The notes under the pieces were generated by a model, which was not told the DNA's origin, did not search any database, and saw only the letters and a program-made list of their open reading frames with translations. Both the position numbers and the translations under genes were made by a program. A stretch of 64,000 nucleotides of DNA. Source: Castor canadensis (Eukaryota; Chordata; Mammalia; Rodentia; Castoridae). Positions 24,269 through 36,770 of the stretch are shown piece by piece; position 1 is the first letter of the stretch; each line of letters starts with the position of its first letter. The stretch covers positions 17,323,501 to 17,387,500 of the forward strand of contig NC_133397.1 in NCBI RefSeq assembly GCF_047511655.1, in the 5' to 3' direction.

Positions 24269-26955
24269 GTACTTTACGCCTCTTCTGCGCCCAACCATCC
24301 CGTCCGATCTTGGGCTGAGATCACCCCCCTGGAGCGATGCTCCATTCCATTCAGGGCCGTGGCCCTACAAGTCCCAGCCTCAGGTGTTAGAAAGAAACTT
24401 CGCCACCAAGGTCAACGCACTCGAACCCGCTGCGCCTGGACTGTGGCGCGAGTCCGGCAGCTCGCGGGGCCGGGTCCCAGAGGGCTGAGCGGATGTCTTT
24501 GCTGGTTGCTGGCTGGCAGGTCCCCTGAAGGAGGAAGGCTGAGTCCAAGATTTGTTTCTTGAGGAAGGGAGTGGAGTGGCCTCGGGCCCAGAGCCCTTGG
24601 AGAAGAAAAAAGGGCAGGAGTGGGGACTTTGGAGTTCTTGCCAAGAGGGTCTATGTAATGACCAGGGCGGCGGATGCAGCTTACATTGTCGTGGGGTGAA
24701 GGCACACACTGGCGGTGGCCCAGGGGAATACGAGGCAGGTATCAGGCTAAGGTAATGACTGTGGACAGGCTGGTGGCGTCTCCCGGTATGAGGCCCTTCT
24801 CAGTAGGCTGCATCTGGGTGGTGGTGCCTTGTGTGGGGGCCTGCGTTGTGCGGGGGTGGGGTGTGGGGGGGAACCCCGGAGGGCCAGAGGTCCAGGATTT
24901 TAGTTGTGTGGGGAGGGGAGCATTTCCCAGAGTCTGTGCAGGAATGCCTGCGGCCCTAGTACTCCACCTTAATCCTCTACAGGGCCCTCCAAAGGTAGGG
25001 CGTGGGTGAGGCCGTGTGGTGGTTGCTGTGTGTCATCTGGATTTTATTAATCTCCATTGAAGTCATTAAAGCAGACAGATAGGGAAAATTTAACTAATTT
25101 CAGGCGGAAATGCAAGTAATTTTGATCTTAATTCTGTCCAGCCAGACACTTAACATGGACAGCAAGAGGGGAAAAAAGGCAAATAGGGCTGGAAAGCAAG
25201 GGTTGCTGGTCTGAGGCTCGAGGGGCCACTGACTGCACACCTTTGGATCCCAGCCTGGTGGAAGCAGGTATAGGCCACTGTGTGGTGAGCAAATCACCCA
25301 TCCCTGCAAAACACACAATAACTATGCACAGACTGCTTTCTTTTGGGTACCTGAACCCAAAAGGCTCAGGATTGATAGTCCATTAGAATTATCTAGCATT
25401 CTCTGAAAGCCTGGCATGGCCTCTGCACTGAACCTTAGCATATTCAAGGGAAGCCCCACTCTTGGTGCACAGGGCCAGGGAAGGCTGCAGACCTATCCCT
25501 GAATAGGGATTGCCGAGGCTGCAGGAGACAGGGCAAGTGCAGGACCCTAAATTACCAGAAGCACCAAACTCTCTTAGGGCTAAGTCTCCCAGGGTCATAG
25601 ACTCAGATAAATCCTTTCCTGGGGAGCTCTGCTTGGCTGGCAAGGCCTGAGAGGCCACCTCTCCCTCCCTTCATGGCTAAGTGGCAGGCCAGAGAAGCAG
25701 GGAGAGATGGAGGGCTGCACTATAAGCTGAGAGAAAGCAGGAGATGTGAGTGCTTGCCCAGAGAGCATCTCTCCCTACTCTCTACCCTGAGCCTCAATTT
25801 GGAATAGGGCTGCTTGAGTCTTCCAGGGACCAGGGACATCACCCAGACTGCGGACCTCAGGCATCAAGTCCTGGCCTCCGTGGTTGGAGAGCAAATCCCT
25901 GATGGTGGTGGTGGTGGTGGGGGTCTGCATAATCTCTCCGAGTTTGGGGCAAAACGAAACCATATGACCCCCTTCAAAGGGAGCTCCTTATCTGCTACTT
26001 GGTGGAATTTAAACTTTTTCTTCTGAGCCCCAAAAGGAAAAAAGTGCCCAAGACCAGAAATAAAACCCTAAGCCTGAGATAAGTCTCAGCAGAGCAAAAG
26101 CATAAGTCCTGAATGGTCTGGCTCTCCTGGAAGCAAGACATCACAGGGACCCGCTGCCCTCACTGCAGCAAAGCCAGCCGGCTCCGTTCCTTTGGCGCCA
26201 TCCCCCTGTCTTCTGAGGCTAGGGGAGCACCAGGAGGACCCAGGCGAGGGGCTCCAGCAGGGCTTTTGCTGAGACTTGAGCGAGCCTGTATGCCAATCCG
26301 GGACCTCGGTTCCCCTTTGGCCAAACGGGGAGATTGGACTGGAGGGTCTCTACCACCGTTCTGCTGCGTTCCACCTCTGGACAACTCGCAGGCCCCTGCT
26401 TGCCTGGGAGACGGAGGTCGGCGGGAATGTCAAGGCTGGGTTAGAGAAGAGAGATAGCTGAAGAGGAGTGTTTTGAGGGGACAAGAACTTTCCGTTTGCA
26501 GTTCTCCTGGGAGCTCAGCAAGGCAGTCAGGAGCAGTACCTATTCTGGGCAGGACCAGACCTACTTCTGATGCGACCACTTCTTCAGTTCTCCTATCCCG
26601 GGATGTCTGGTCTTCGATCGTTTCCTAAATCCATGGCTATAGGGCAGGGAGCAGGACTGTAGTAGCCTTAAGATTGTGTGTTGGGTATTGTGGCGCGTTC
26701 CTGCCCCACGGCTCGGCGATAATGCGGGTATCCATGGTTGTCGCGATGGCTTGAGGAACCAAAGCTCCAGGGGGGATGAAGGCGCCCTTGCTTTGGGCCA
26801 GGCTGGCAGCATTTCAATTGGGGCCTAGGTGAGGGAGCTTGTATCCTGCTTCGAAGGTTGCCAAATCGAGTGCTGTTAGGTGGTCCCGTGGCGGGGAGTT
26901 CGGGTTTCGCTCTTACTCTGTCCTTTCTCTCTCTGTCTCTGCCCGTCCCTGGTAG
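24269..26955 (+). other. GDF7: GDF7 intron 1
   Basis: This is the single 2,687-bp intron, running from the GT at 24269 to the AG at 26954-26955. The acceptor has a strong pyrimidine tract of about 35 bases ('tctctctctgtctctgcccgtccct'). I see no clear interspersed repeat inside it. An AT-rich, homeodomain-motif-bearing block lies at about 25020-25140 (listed separately). A short (GGT)n run occurs at about 25900-25921. Confidence 0.9.
25020..25140. promoter_or_regulatory. Candidate intronic enhancer of GDF7
   Basis: This AT-rich block in a GC-rich intron contains several TAAT/ATTA homeodomain cores within about 120 bases ('tttattaatctcc', 'tcattaaag', 'aactaattt', 'cttaattc'). It has no repeat features and a pattern typical of conserved non-coding elements. 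GDF7 is known to act downstream of LMX1-type homeodomain factors in the roof plate. Enhancer function is an inference from motif content only. Confidence 0.3.
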
Positions 26956-27917
26956 ACGAATCGGCGGCCGAGACCAGCCAGAGCTTCATATTCGACGTGT
27001 CCAGTCTTCCCGATGCCGACGAGGTAGTGGGCGCTGAGCTGCGCGTGCTGCGCCACGAATCTCAGGAGCCAGGCTTTGGCATTGCGACTCCCCCACCGCT
27101 GCTGTTGCTGTCCACGTGCCCGGGTGCAGCCCGCACGCCGCGCCTGCTGCAGTCGCAGGCCGCGGAGCCCCTGGACGGCGCGCGCTGGGAAGTGTTCGAC
27201 GTGGCGGACGCCTTGCAGAGCCACCGCCAGGAGCCGCGCGCCAGAGCGTTCTGCGTCCTGCTGCACGCAGCGGTGGGCCCCGCAAGGAGCCCGCTGGCAC
27301 TGCGGCTGCTGGGTTTCGGCTGGCGGGGCGGAGGTACCGTGGCAGCGGCAGAGGAGCGCGCGCTGCTGGTCGTCTCCTCCCGCACGCAGAGGAAGGACAG
27401 CCTGTTCCGGGAGATACGTGCCCAGGCCCGCGCACTCCGGGCCGCTCTAGCTGCAGAACCTCCACCCGACCCGGGACCCGGCACTGGGTCGCCAAAGGCA
27501 ATGATTGGCGGCCGCAGGCGGCGGCGGACAGCGCTGGTCGGTACTCGGACAGCGCAGGGCAGCGGCGGGGGTGCGGGCCGGGGCCACGGGCGCCGGGGTC
27601 GGAGCCGCTGTAGCCGGAAACCGCTCCATGTGGACTTCAAGGAATTGGGTTGGGACGACTGGATCATCGCGCCGCTGGACTACGAGGCGTACCACTGCGA
27701 GGGCGTTTGTGACTTCCCGCTGCGCTCGCATCTTGAGCCCACCAACCATGCCATCATTCAGACTCTGCTCAACTCCATGGCGCCCGATGCCGCGCCAGCC
27801 TCCTGCTGCGTGCCTGCTCGCCTCAGCCCCATCAGCATCCTGTACATTGATGCCGCCAACAACGTGGTTTACAAGCAGTACGAGGACATGGTGGTGGAGG
27901 CTTGCGGCTGCAGGTAG
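26956..27917 (+). CDS. GDF7: GDF7 (BMP12) coding exon 2: prodomain and mature ligand
   Basis: The exon encodes residues 129-448, giving a 448-residue precursor (human about 450). The rest of the prodomain includes SFIFDVSSLPDADEVVGAELRVLR and ALLVVSSRTQRKDSLFREIRAQAR. A polybasic GGRRRRR site (residues 313-319) precedes the predicted 129-residue mature ligand starting at 320. The mature part has the basic GRGHGRRGRSRCSRK stretch and all seven cystine-knot cysteines (347, 376, 380, 412, 413, 445, 447), including CEGVC, the SCC pair and the terminal CGCR. It also has the WDDWIIAP receptor-contact segment typical of GDF5/6/7. The stop is TAG at 27915-27917. Splice phase G|AC joins exon 1 in frame. 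No lesion is visible. The mature ligand forms a disulfide-linked dimer and signals through BMP receptors to SMAD1/5/8. Confidence 0.98.
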
Positions 27918-30900
27918 CATGCGGCATGGGGAGGGAGCAGGTTGCCGCTGAGGACCCCTGCTGAAGAGCAGCTTGGGGCCCAGCGGGTCACCGAGCAGGA
28001 GTGCGCTTCGGACTGTAGCCCCCCCACCCGCGCGGAGAAGAGCACTCGTTCACACTCACACCCACACACTCGTTCACTCACGCATACATATATCGTGCAG
28101 TGGACAGTAGCATCTGAAAGCCTTGGGAAGAGATTGCCTGCCGCTACCAAATGTCACAGCCATGTGTAGTTTGTAAACAGATCACCCTTTAGGGGAGAGG
28201 AAGATGTTTGTGGTGTGGCAATTGGCATTAAATCAGGTAGAAACGGTTTAGGATGGAGGCTCCAAAACGGGTGACCTAAAGGGGTACTGGAGTACGTTTT
28301 AGCTCACCCACCCCTATTTGTTCTGGTGGGGGTGGCGTGGCCTTGCTGAGAGGCGGAAAACCTGGTGTTGCACCCTGGAACCCACTGAAGGACTGGAATG
28401 CTTTTTCTCACAGTAAGGAACTGCTGCAAAAGAAATCTTTCTCCCCTAACTTTTAAAATTAATGTGGCACCGCCTCAGTTTTGAACGGGAAGTTTTGTCT
28501 GAAAGAATGTCTTATGGAACTTCCCAGATCTCTGCAAATGTCAGAACTGCCCTCTTTTATCAGTTCTAATTGGGAATGATCAAGAAAGTGGACTTTTTCT
28601 CTTTGAGGGGAAATCAAATGGAGGAGATGTTTTTCACTGAGCTGACATGACATTGGTTGTGGGGTGGGATCCACCAGGTTCAAAAAACCCAAGCTGGTCG
28701 GAGGAGGGCACTAGCAGTGCCTTGGAGACATAAGAGGAAGGTAGTGCAATGACTGGGCTTGGGGAAAAAGGAGGGGGACTGCCACTTTTCCTAGAGACAG
28801 GCCAGGAGGGTTTCCTAAGAAGCTGGCAAAGAGGCTGTCAGGGCTTGAAAGCTTGCCTCTCCTGGAACTCAGGTTCATCTGCCAGGTAGCACACCGCATT
28901 CCAAAAGCCACACTCAAGAGTGCGCCAACATGTGCTTGTGCTTAGCTTAGCTTTTGCATCAGCCTTGGCCTTCACACGCTTTCTCTGTGTTGTTGCTGTA
29001 GGTTTTGGCAGTGTGATAGTAACCTTAAGGGGAGCTGCACAAAAGTGCTTTTGTCAGACTTAAACTCACAACCCAGACCTTCAGAACAGGAGGAAGGTTG
29101 ACCTCCCCCCCCCCTTGCTGTCAGCCACTGCGGTAGCCCGCTAGGGCAGGGTCTTGGTGCAAGCCCTTCTCACAGTTCCCGAATTTCTCCCCAAAGAGTC
29201 TCATTGATGGCAGGATTTTCTATCTATGTAAAAGTGAGCTCCAGCATGCCAGCCTTCCTTGTTTTATTTGATTTGTTCATGCCTGCGAGTCTTTTGTGGT
29301 CTTTTGTTAATGGTTGGAGAGAAAGAGAGATAAGTTGGACTCCACCAGTCCATGGCTTCTTTGAAAAATCCTGCAGCCCTTCTGGGTACTGTTGTTTTAG
29401 ATGTTGTGCTGGGCCTTGTCTTGTGTTTGTCTTGGATTCTAAGGGTCAGGACAATTTATATGTATTTTAATTCTGAAGAGTTACACTTTACACTCTTCAG
29501 GGACAGGAAAGACTAAGGTTCAAATGCAGTTTATTTATGGTCCCCACCTGAATCCTTTCCAGTCTGTAAAATTATCCCAAAGGGGGAAAATGCTATTTAT
29601 AACTTATTCTTAAAATTATAATTGTCACCTCTTACAATGTGAGTTTATTTGCTATGGCTATGTGAGTCACTATAAATGATCAGAAAATTCAAGTTTCTTT
29701 AGGTTAAAAAAAAAAAATCCCAAAGTTACTGCTCTGGTACAATTCCATCTTTTTAAATACCGAGGCAGAGATGGTGCCCAGATTATTGGTTTTGCGAGGG
29801 AACCCTCGATCTGTTTTTCTAAGTGATGGATGATTTTAGTAGTGATTTTGCTGATACTTGTCTTAATGAATTTTTTAAAAAGTTAAATGTCAAACTAGAA
29901 GATTTAGAAAGGAAGTTAATAAATTACAGTTAAATATTATTTTGAAGAAACTTTAAGATACTTTATATGTTTGGGCAAAAGCATACATTTAGATACTATT
30001 TTTAATTATTAGAAAAAACAACATTTGGGCAATAAATGTCTTGATTTAGCCTAGTTTTTTATAGTAGGGAAAAAAATTTCCATTCCTTGGTTTCTGCTGC
30101 TCACTTCTTAGGAGATGTGTTGTGGGTGAGGGAGCAAGTAGGCATCTCCTTGCATTTTTACAGGCAGAATCTTGGGAAGAAGGGAGGAGTGTTACCTTAG
30201 AAGGCTCTTACTGTCCCTGAGGCCTCAGTGTGCTGTTTATGGAATAAAATGAATGGCTCCAGGTTTCACCTGGACCTTCCTGGAACCACCAGGGGCTCTG
30301 GTGGGTACCCTGTTCCATCTCTACTCAGCCCTCTGGCTCTTCAGCGTCCATCTGTACAGTGTGTTTCTGTTTGTAAAAGTGACCCCAAGAGAGTCATAAC
30401 ATGGGACAGACAGCTTTCTGTTGTTAGGATGTGGCTAAAGTAGCTTCGCCAAGAGGTGTAGAACAGGCCTGGGCCTAGTTAATACAGTTGAGAGCCCTCT
30501 GCATTGTCTGCCTATCTTCTAGGCAGTGGGGTTGAGCTGGGGTGATCAGTGCAAGCCCAGCTGCTTCTCTGGAACCCTAGTCCTCACTGTTGGGGGGAGC
30601 AGGGGTCAAGTGTGTCAGGGCCATGAGCAAAGTTACCCTCATCTGAGATCATTAAATTGTCCCTGCCAAAGTAAACAGAATTTTACACTTTTTGGGGAAG
30701 GACTGAGTTGAGGCCTCTTGAATCACTATTTTCTGTGAGTGAGAAGGGTGTGACATCCCTGCTCGGGGAGCATGGGGCAGACCAGCTAGGGTCCAGAGGG
30801 ATTGCTGCTGGGTCTGCCAAACACTAAAAAGGTCTGGTCACCGCTGATTGAAGCCAGATCTTTTGTATTAAGGGAGACCTCTACACTGGTAGGCCGGCAT

Positions 30901-33173
30901 TTCCAGGATTCTTAAATGGAATTCTGGCTTTCGAACAGCTGGACTGGGTCTTCCAGAAAGGACGGTAGCATGCCTTGTCAGCTTATACTGGGGAAGCCTG
31001 GCTGGAGCTGTGCTCATTTGGTATATTCATATCCCTGTCACCATACTTGCCTGGCACTTGAGTGAGAGAAGCAGTGTAGATTGTGTGATGGTGCAGTCAA
31101 AGCCCTCAGAGGCTCCATGCAGATCTCACTGCACTTGTGGTATGGGCAGGGGCAGAGGCATGCATGAGTCCTAAGAAGAGGTTGGGAACCCTGGGGATGG
31201 AACAGGAGATGATCCAGATCTTCCAAATCCTCATGCCACCAGCAGTCTCCTTCCAATCATGCAGAAACTCACCGGAGCTGTAGACTGCTTTTCTTCTTAG
31301 AGCAGGGAGCAGAACTGCATTCTTTCCAAGAGCAGCTTGTGTACGAAAAGGGGCCAGCTCTTCCCTAGCTTGAGTCTGGTTTCCAGACAATGCAGTGAAA
31401 GGGAGAGAAGGTAGCTGACTTGGACCTTGCTGGGTCTCCAGAGAGTGCGAACTCTCTAAGGCACAGATATAGGGGTCCCCTGCCAGTTAAGCAGAACCTT
31501 CTCAGTGAGCTGAGGGCCAGAGGCCTCAGCAGGTGGACTGGGAGACATCAGGAGCTAAGGGCCTGCACTTACCCTTTAGGAAGTGTCTATGTTGCAAAGG
31601 AAAGGGAGGATGCCAATAGTAAACTCAGAAATTATAAGATTTTGGGAGTGGGAAGTCACTAGGTTCCCATGGGGGTAGTGTGTCTGAGTGGTGCTACTCA
31701 GGCCCACTGTGGGCTTCTGTACACTCCAGAGCCAACACCCCCACAATGTGGTCTGCACCTGCCTTGAGGAGGCTACTCTCCGCAGTAAGTCACCTTCCTG
31801 CTGGAGCTTCAGCGTCCACCTCTTAAAGTGAGGAGCCCTCCAGGCAGAAGTCCCAGGATGCTAGGGCAGAAAGCCCAGTCAGACAGTTCCAAGGCAGGGC
31901 AGAGTAATTGAGATCATCCCTGGGGAATGGCTCCTTCTGACCCCAATTTTGCAGCCCTCGTGGCATGTATGTTCTGTGGTGTGGTATCGTGTGGTGTGTG
32001 GTATAGTGTGTGACCCTCCTTTTTACTCCCACTCTCTGCTGCTATTTCATGGATGTCGTTTCCATTTCCACCTGGGGTAAGGCCATGACCAAAGGGTGGG
32101 ACTTGGCTTACCCAAATCAGGAGCTGTCCCACACCCCTGGGGGCTGAGGGCCCTGCTAACCTGGCTCCAGTTGTGCCTGTGCTCATGCAGGTTGAAGAGG
32201 CCATACTTCGGCTCAGATTGTGACCAAGTGCTAGGAAAAGGATCACACCTCCAGCAGGTCCTCTGTGGGGCAGCAGAGAGAAGGGAAGGCTGTGCCTTTT
32301 TGGCAGCCCATGTGGGTCTGCCATTGTCCCAGAGGCCCTGGGTGAGACAAGCAAACCTGGTCCTAAGTAGGCTGCCCACACAATGCCCCCATGCCCGGAT
32401 CTGAGGTCTGGGGGAAGGAGGGGAGAGATGTTGGGAAAGAGACCAGAGGCAAGCATCAGAAGACCTTCTCCTCTTCCTTTTTATGACCTGGGAAATGGTG
32501 GTGCAGTTTAACATTGAGAAGCACTAGAAGGAGGAGTCTAAAAGATGTTTAGTTTGAATTTTTCAGACAGCTCAGCCTTTTGCATCTGGAGCTGCCTGAC
32601 CATTTATGTAGGAGCAGAGTTTTTATCTCTTCTTTTGTTGCCATTCAGGTCTTTCATTTGTGCCAGAGCTCAGAACTGAACAAACAGGGAGCCCAGAGTG
32701 AAGCTCTAGCTACGGAAGTCTGCTCTTCTCAGGAAGGCCACCAGCCCAACCTGGGTAGTCACTTGTTGCAAACAGGCTGGAAGTTTGCACTGTGAATCAG
32801 TGAGGGTAACTGAGGGCAGTGGGCTCTGAGCATCGTTCAGGGCCACACTCTGCTGTGAGAGCATTCATGTGGCTTAACCAGAGCTTGGCTTCCTCTTGTC
32901 CACCCTGCACAGGGCCTATGCTGTGCCTACAGCTGGTGTGTATTTGGTGCTAGGCCTTCAGCTAGGCAGAATTGGGGTTGGTGACTCATGGCAGCAGCAG
33001 TGTCAGTAATTATAGCAGAGCAAGTTAGGAGGGGATTAAAGGGTATGAGGCCCCCTGAAGAAATTAGTTCGTGTTTCAAGGCTCACTTGTTGTAGCTGAA
33101 AAAGTTCAAATTCACCCTCCATCCCTCCTGCCATGCAGATCTTGCAGACAGGCCTCCTCCAGCATCTGTGCAT

Positions 33174-33218
<45 letters not shown>

Positions 33219-35335
33219 AGACAGGACTGGTTTCTCTCACATGCATCCTCTTCAATTGCAAGAGGACTGCAGCGTCCACAGAGACTTCCTGAGGGATGTG
33301 TTTCTGCATAGGCAGGTGTTTGTTGGCAGGATGGTTTGTGTGAAGGTATGAGAAGCCCATTTTGCTCTTGTCAGGTGAACTTTCTCCTGCTAGTTTAGAA
33401 ACTTCATTCAGAGAGGGCTGTCTGAGGGAAGTCATAGTGCAAACTTTTCATCCTTTTTCAAGGGACACTGAAATAAGTTGGCTAGAAAAACAAGAAAAAG
33501 CTGAGGTCAAACTCAGGTACCTGTAGGTGGGGTGGCACAGACTTTGGCTCTGAGGTTGGATGCTTTGCATTTGTGTTTCAGTTTTACCACCTTTTGAGTT
33601 CTTGGCAAACAGAAGCACTGTGAAGTGGTAGCTGGAGATTTGGCTAGGCATGAGGCAGGCAACTGGCTGTCTTTTTTGCAGTCAGGTCTCCATCTGCCAC
33701 CTGACCAACCAGTGGTGGTAACCATTACATCTACTTCCTGAGTCTAGAGGTGGTATAAGATGCCTTGTTCTGTCTCTAGATTCCTCAGGGCCTTGGGTAC
33801 CAGAATCTAGAACTCTGACTAGCCCTTCTGGGATTTTGCCCATGGTGAGCCAGCATGAGGCTTCTGATAAGGCTTATTGTAAAAGTCCTATTGAATTCAG
33901 AAGTATGCCTGGGCCCATAAGTAGCACATAGGTTGGGTTCCTTTGAGGACACTCCTAGGCCCAAGAGCTGCTGGTTTGGTGCAACTGTGCACAGCCTGTT
34001 CCCTCACATGGACTACTGGCAGCTCTCGGCTCGGGTTCTCAATGGGACAAGTCTGAAAAGCAGTGACAAGGTATGTTGAGGGCCTTTCCTTGCCACAGGC
34101 GCATGTGTGTCCAAGGCTCCCCTGTGACTTGCGGTGGCAGCAACTTGGCTTGAGGGAAGCAGGCTAGCTTACCTGGCTTGAGGGATAGTCCCCCATGCAG
34201 GCTTATTTCCTTGCAACTTACAGTTCTGATCCAGAGCCTGTCAGTCGGAGACAGTCAGCCAGTCAGCATTCTGTTCAGAAAATGATGATCAAGTTCGGTG
34301 AGAAAGAACGTTTCTTGGCTGGGAAATAGGCAAATGTTTCAAAGCTAGGAACAGAAATTCTCCAGAGGGGAATTTCTCTGGCATTCTCCACCTCAGACAA
34401 ATTATAGATTAAACATGAGCACCCTAGTGTAATTTTTATTTTTATATTTCACTCTATACTATAGCGCAAACAGCTATTATGCTTTCTTTGACAAAGGTAA
34501 CAATTGTGTCACGTTCAGTCTTTTAGCTGAAAGTTTTCACCTCAAATGAAAAGTCAATGCTTTGCTTTTCTTTCTTTTTTTTAAAGCATGAATTAGCATG
34601 CTGTCTACAACTTGACCTATTAGCTAATAGGGGTCTGAAAAGTTTGGGAATTTTTGTTTTGTTTTGTACATAAATAAAGAAGCAGATCCTATGAAGGTGC
34701 TGCTGAAGTCCTGCACCCGCTTAGAAAGAGATGCTGCTGAAGCAGGCTCTGGGTTGGCAGAATGCAGAGCCTGGTGGTGCCCTGAAGCTTAAAAAGCAAA
34801 TATAATCTGATTCTTATACCGTGGCATAACTTAAAGTTACGGAAATGCCATCGAGGCTCAGTTACACACCATTCCTCCAGCAGCTAAAGACAAAATTAGT
34901 TATTTTTAGGGGAAATCCCTTTTCCTTTTTCAATGACATCCACTGTTTCTGAGCTTGGCTTGAGAGTAAAGAGATAGGGGTGTGAGAGAGGTCTTAAGTC
35001 AGGATTCTGGGACTCACAGGCTGCAGATTAATTGTCACCTACTGCCCAGCCTGGCCACTGGAGCAGCACTTGCTGACACTGTGAGATGTTGTTCGTAGCC
35101 AGGCCAGCAAGCAGACAGCTCTTCAATGGCAGGTATAAACCCATGTGTAGATGTATACTCACATTTAAATAGACTGTACATATTGACATGTAAATGACCT
35201 GTAAAACAGCAAACTCTATTTTTCTTGACTATTACATAGCAGTATATATTTGTTAAACATGCTTGTACACTTGTCATTAACCATTTTAATATTTTGTACA
35301 GATAAGTTGATTAAATATTTTATTCATAAAACTGC
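27918..35335 (+). other. GDF7: Probable long GDF7 3'UTR
   Basis: After the stop, mostly unique sequence continues for 7.4 kb with few interspersed repeats (a GT microsatellite at 33174-33215 and a possible MIR near 33530-33660). It has AT-rich blocks (29560-30110, 34430-34680, 35130-35335) with a character like that of conserved UTRs. Possible poly(A) signals are AATAAA near 30241 and near 34672, and ATTAAA at 35310-35315, the last followed by a GT-rich stretch. Which signals are used is not decidable here. The short open frames show no recognisable protein. Confidence 0.4.
33174..33215. repeat. (GT)21 microsatellite
   Basis: This is an uninterrupted dinucleotide GT run of 42 bases. Confidence 0.98.
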
Positions 35336-35336
35336 T
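35310..35336 (+). terminator. GDF7: Candidate distal GDF7 poly(A) signal
   Basis: ATTAAA at 35310-35315, a common variant poly(A) signal, is followed about 20 bases later by a GT-rich stretch ('cttgtgactggtgttt') that would suit CstF binding. It ends an AT-rich block with few repeats. The assignment to GDF7 rests on strand and position only. Confidence 0.4.
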
Positions 35337-36299
35337 TGTGACTGGTGTTTAGAGAAAAAGATTTTGGCTTTTGTTATTTAGCCTGTGTTGGTCTAGTCCT
35401 TCCCCTCTGCAATGGAGATCGGAGACATGCATTAGGCACTAGGAATGACTGTGTTGAAATAGGGGCAGCTTTGTGGTAGACTGGGCCCTGCTAGTCTTTG
35501 TGCTGACCACTGACCCTTTAAACATCAGTGTCTCCAATGTGGAATAGCATGCGGCTGCTGCATGTTGGGTCTTTTTGATTGTTGTGAAACTACATAGGGC
35601 ACTGTGCACAGCCCAGTGTGTGAAGTCATTGCACAGGAGGGTAAAAACTCAGGCTTGGGCTCAGAGAAGAGGCCAAAATGCAGTGCAAAACATTATCTCT
35701 TTGGGAAATGAGCATTGTAATTTGTAAAGAGTGCTAATTCATTCCAAACAGTGGAAATGGAAAGGCTTTTGGTTTTAATATTCTGTAGGCCGCTGTAGCC
35801 CTCTACCACTGCAGAAAGTGTGAGCCCTCTCCTCTGGAGGTCACACAATCATGCCTCTGAAGTCCTAAGGTACAGAGCCCCATGCCAGCAGCTTCCTCTG
35901 CAAAACCACGACATGTTTCAGAGAAACCAGCTAAATTTTATAGCACATTTGACAAGCCACTTTTGCTAAGGCCCTGTGTGTTCAGTGACATGGCCTTGGA
36001 TGCTTCAGTATCTCTCCCTGATGGGCAGAGTCAGACCATCCATGGACTGTTCCCTGGCTGTCCCAATTCTCACACCTGACTTTCCTGCAGATGATGAAGA
36101 GGGCTATTTCATCTGTTCCTAAAATGTGCTGGGAGAGGATTAGTGACAGAGTTGCAGTGGTGGGAAGCGGAAGGGGACTCGCCCGCATTAAGGACGCGTT
36201 ACCTGGATGATTTCTTTTAGGGTATGGAGCCTGTCAGTATTACGCACCTTTTGGTCACAGTGATGGCAACATTTTGAATCCAGTGATCCTGTATTATGA

Positions 36300-36770
36300 T
36301 TTTTTTGTTTTGTTTTGTTTTGTTTTTTGGTTACTTCCCATTTTTCTTTAAAAATTTTTTTATTAGCATATAATATTGTACAGGAGGATACATTGTGGTA
36401 TTTACAGATGTGCTTACCATATATTTTAGCTATATTTATCCCCTCCGTCATTCTCTCTCTTCTCCTCCCGCCTTCTTAGAACAATTTCAACAGGTTTCAT
36501 TCTTCTATTTTCCTATGTGAACACGAAATACATCCACTATATTCACCCTCATTCCCTCTTCCCTTGCATTCACCCTCTTCCCACTGGTATCCACACCTGG
36601 AAAGGACTTATTTTGTCCTCCTGCCCTTCTTTTTTTTTTTTTTGAAATGTACATTGTTAGTTCAAGGGGGTTTCACCTTGGTACTTCAGGCCTGTGTACA
36701 TTGTGCTTTGCCTGTAGTATGTTAATGCAAATTCCTGCAGTTAAGTGGGTTTTATCCTGGTGAAAGATAA
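36300..36770 (-). repeat. Antisense retroposon 3' ends (family A) with GTTTT repeat
   Basis: A (GTTTT)n run at 36306-36328 leads into 'tattgtacaggaggatacattgtggtatttacag' and 'tatatttatcccctccgtcattctct'. The reverse complement of this matches the block order at 56206-56540. A second antisense piece follows a poly-T run at about 36630 ('atgtacattgttagttcaag' then 'gtttcaccttggtactt'). Confidence 0.6.

Noticed and set aside
27062-27667. Minus-strand open frame of 201 codons opposite GDF7 exon 2
   Set aside because: It is the antisense shadow of the GC-rich, well-conserved GDF7 coding sequence and has no domain match.
31914-32456. Minus-strand open frame of 180 codons downstream of GDF7
   Set aside because: It has no recognisable domain and several comparable overlapping frames. 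The location fits GDF7 3'UTR or non-coding DNA.
33174-33215. CRISPR-like or regulatory array
   Set aside because: It is a plain GT microsatellite without spacers, in a vertebrate-type genome.
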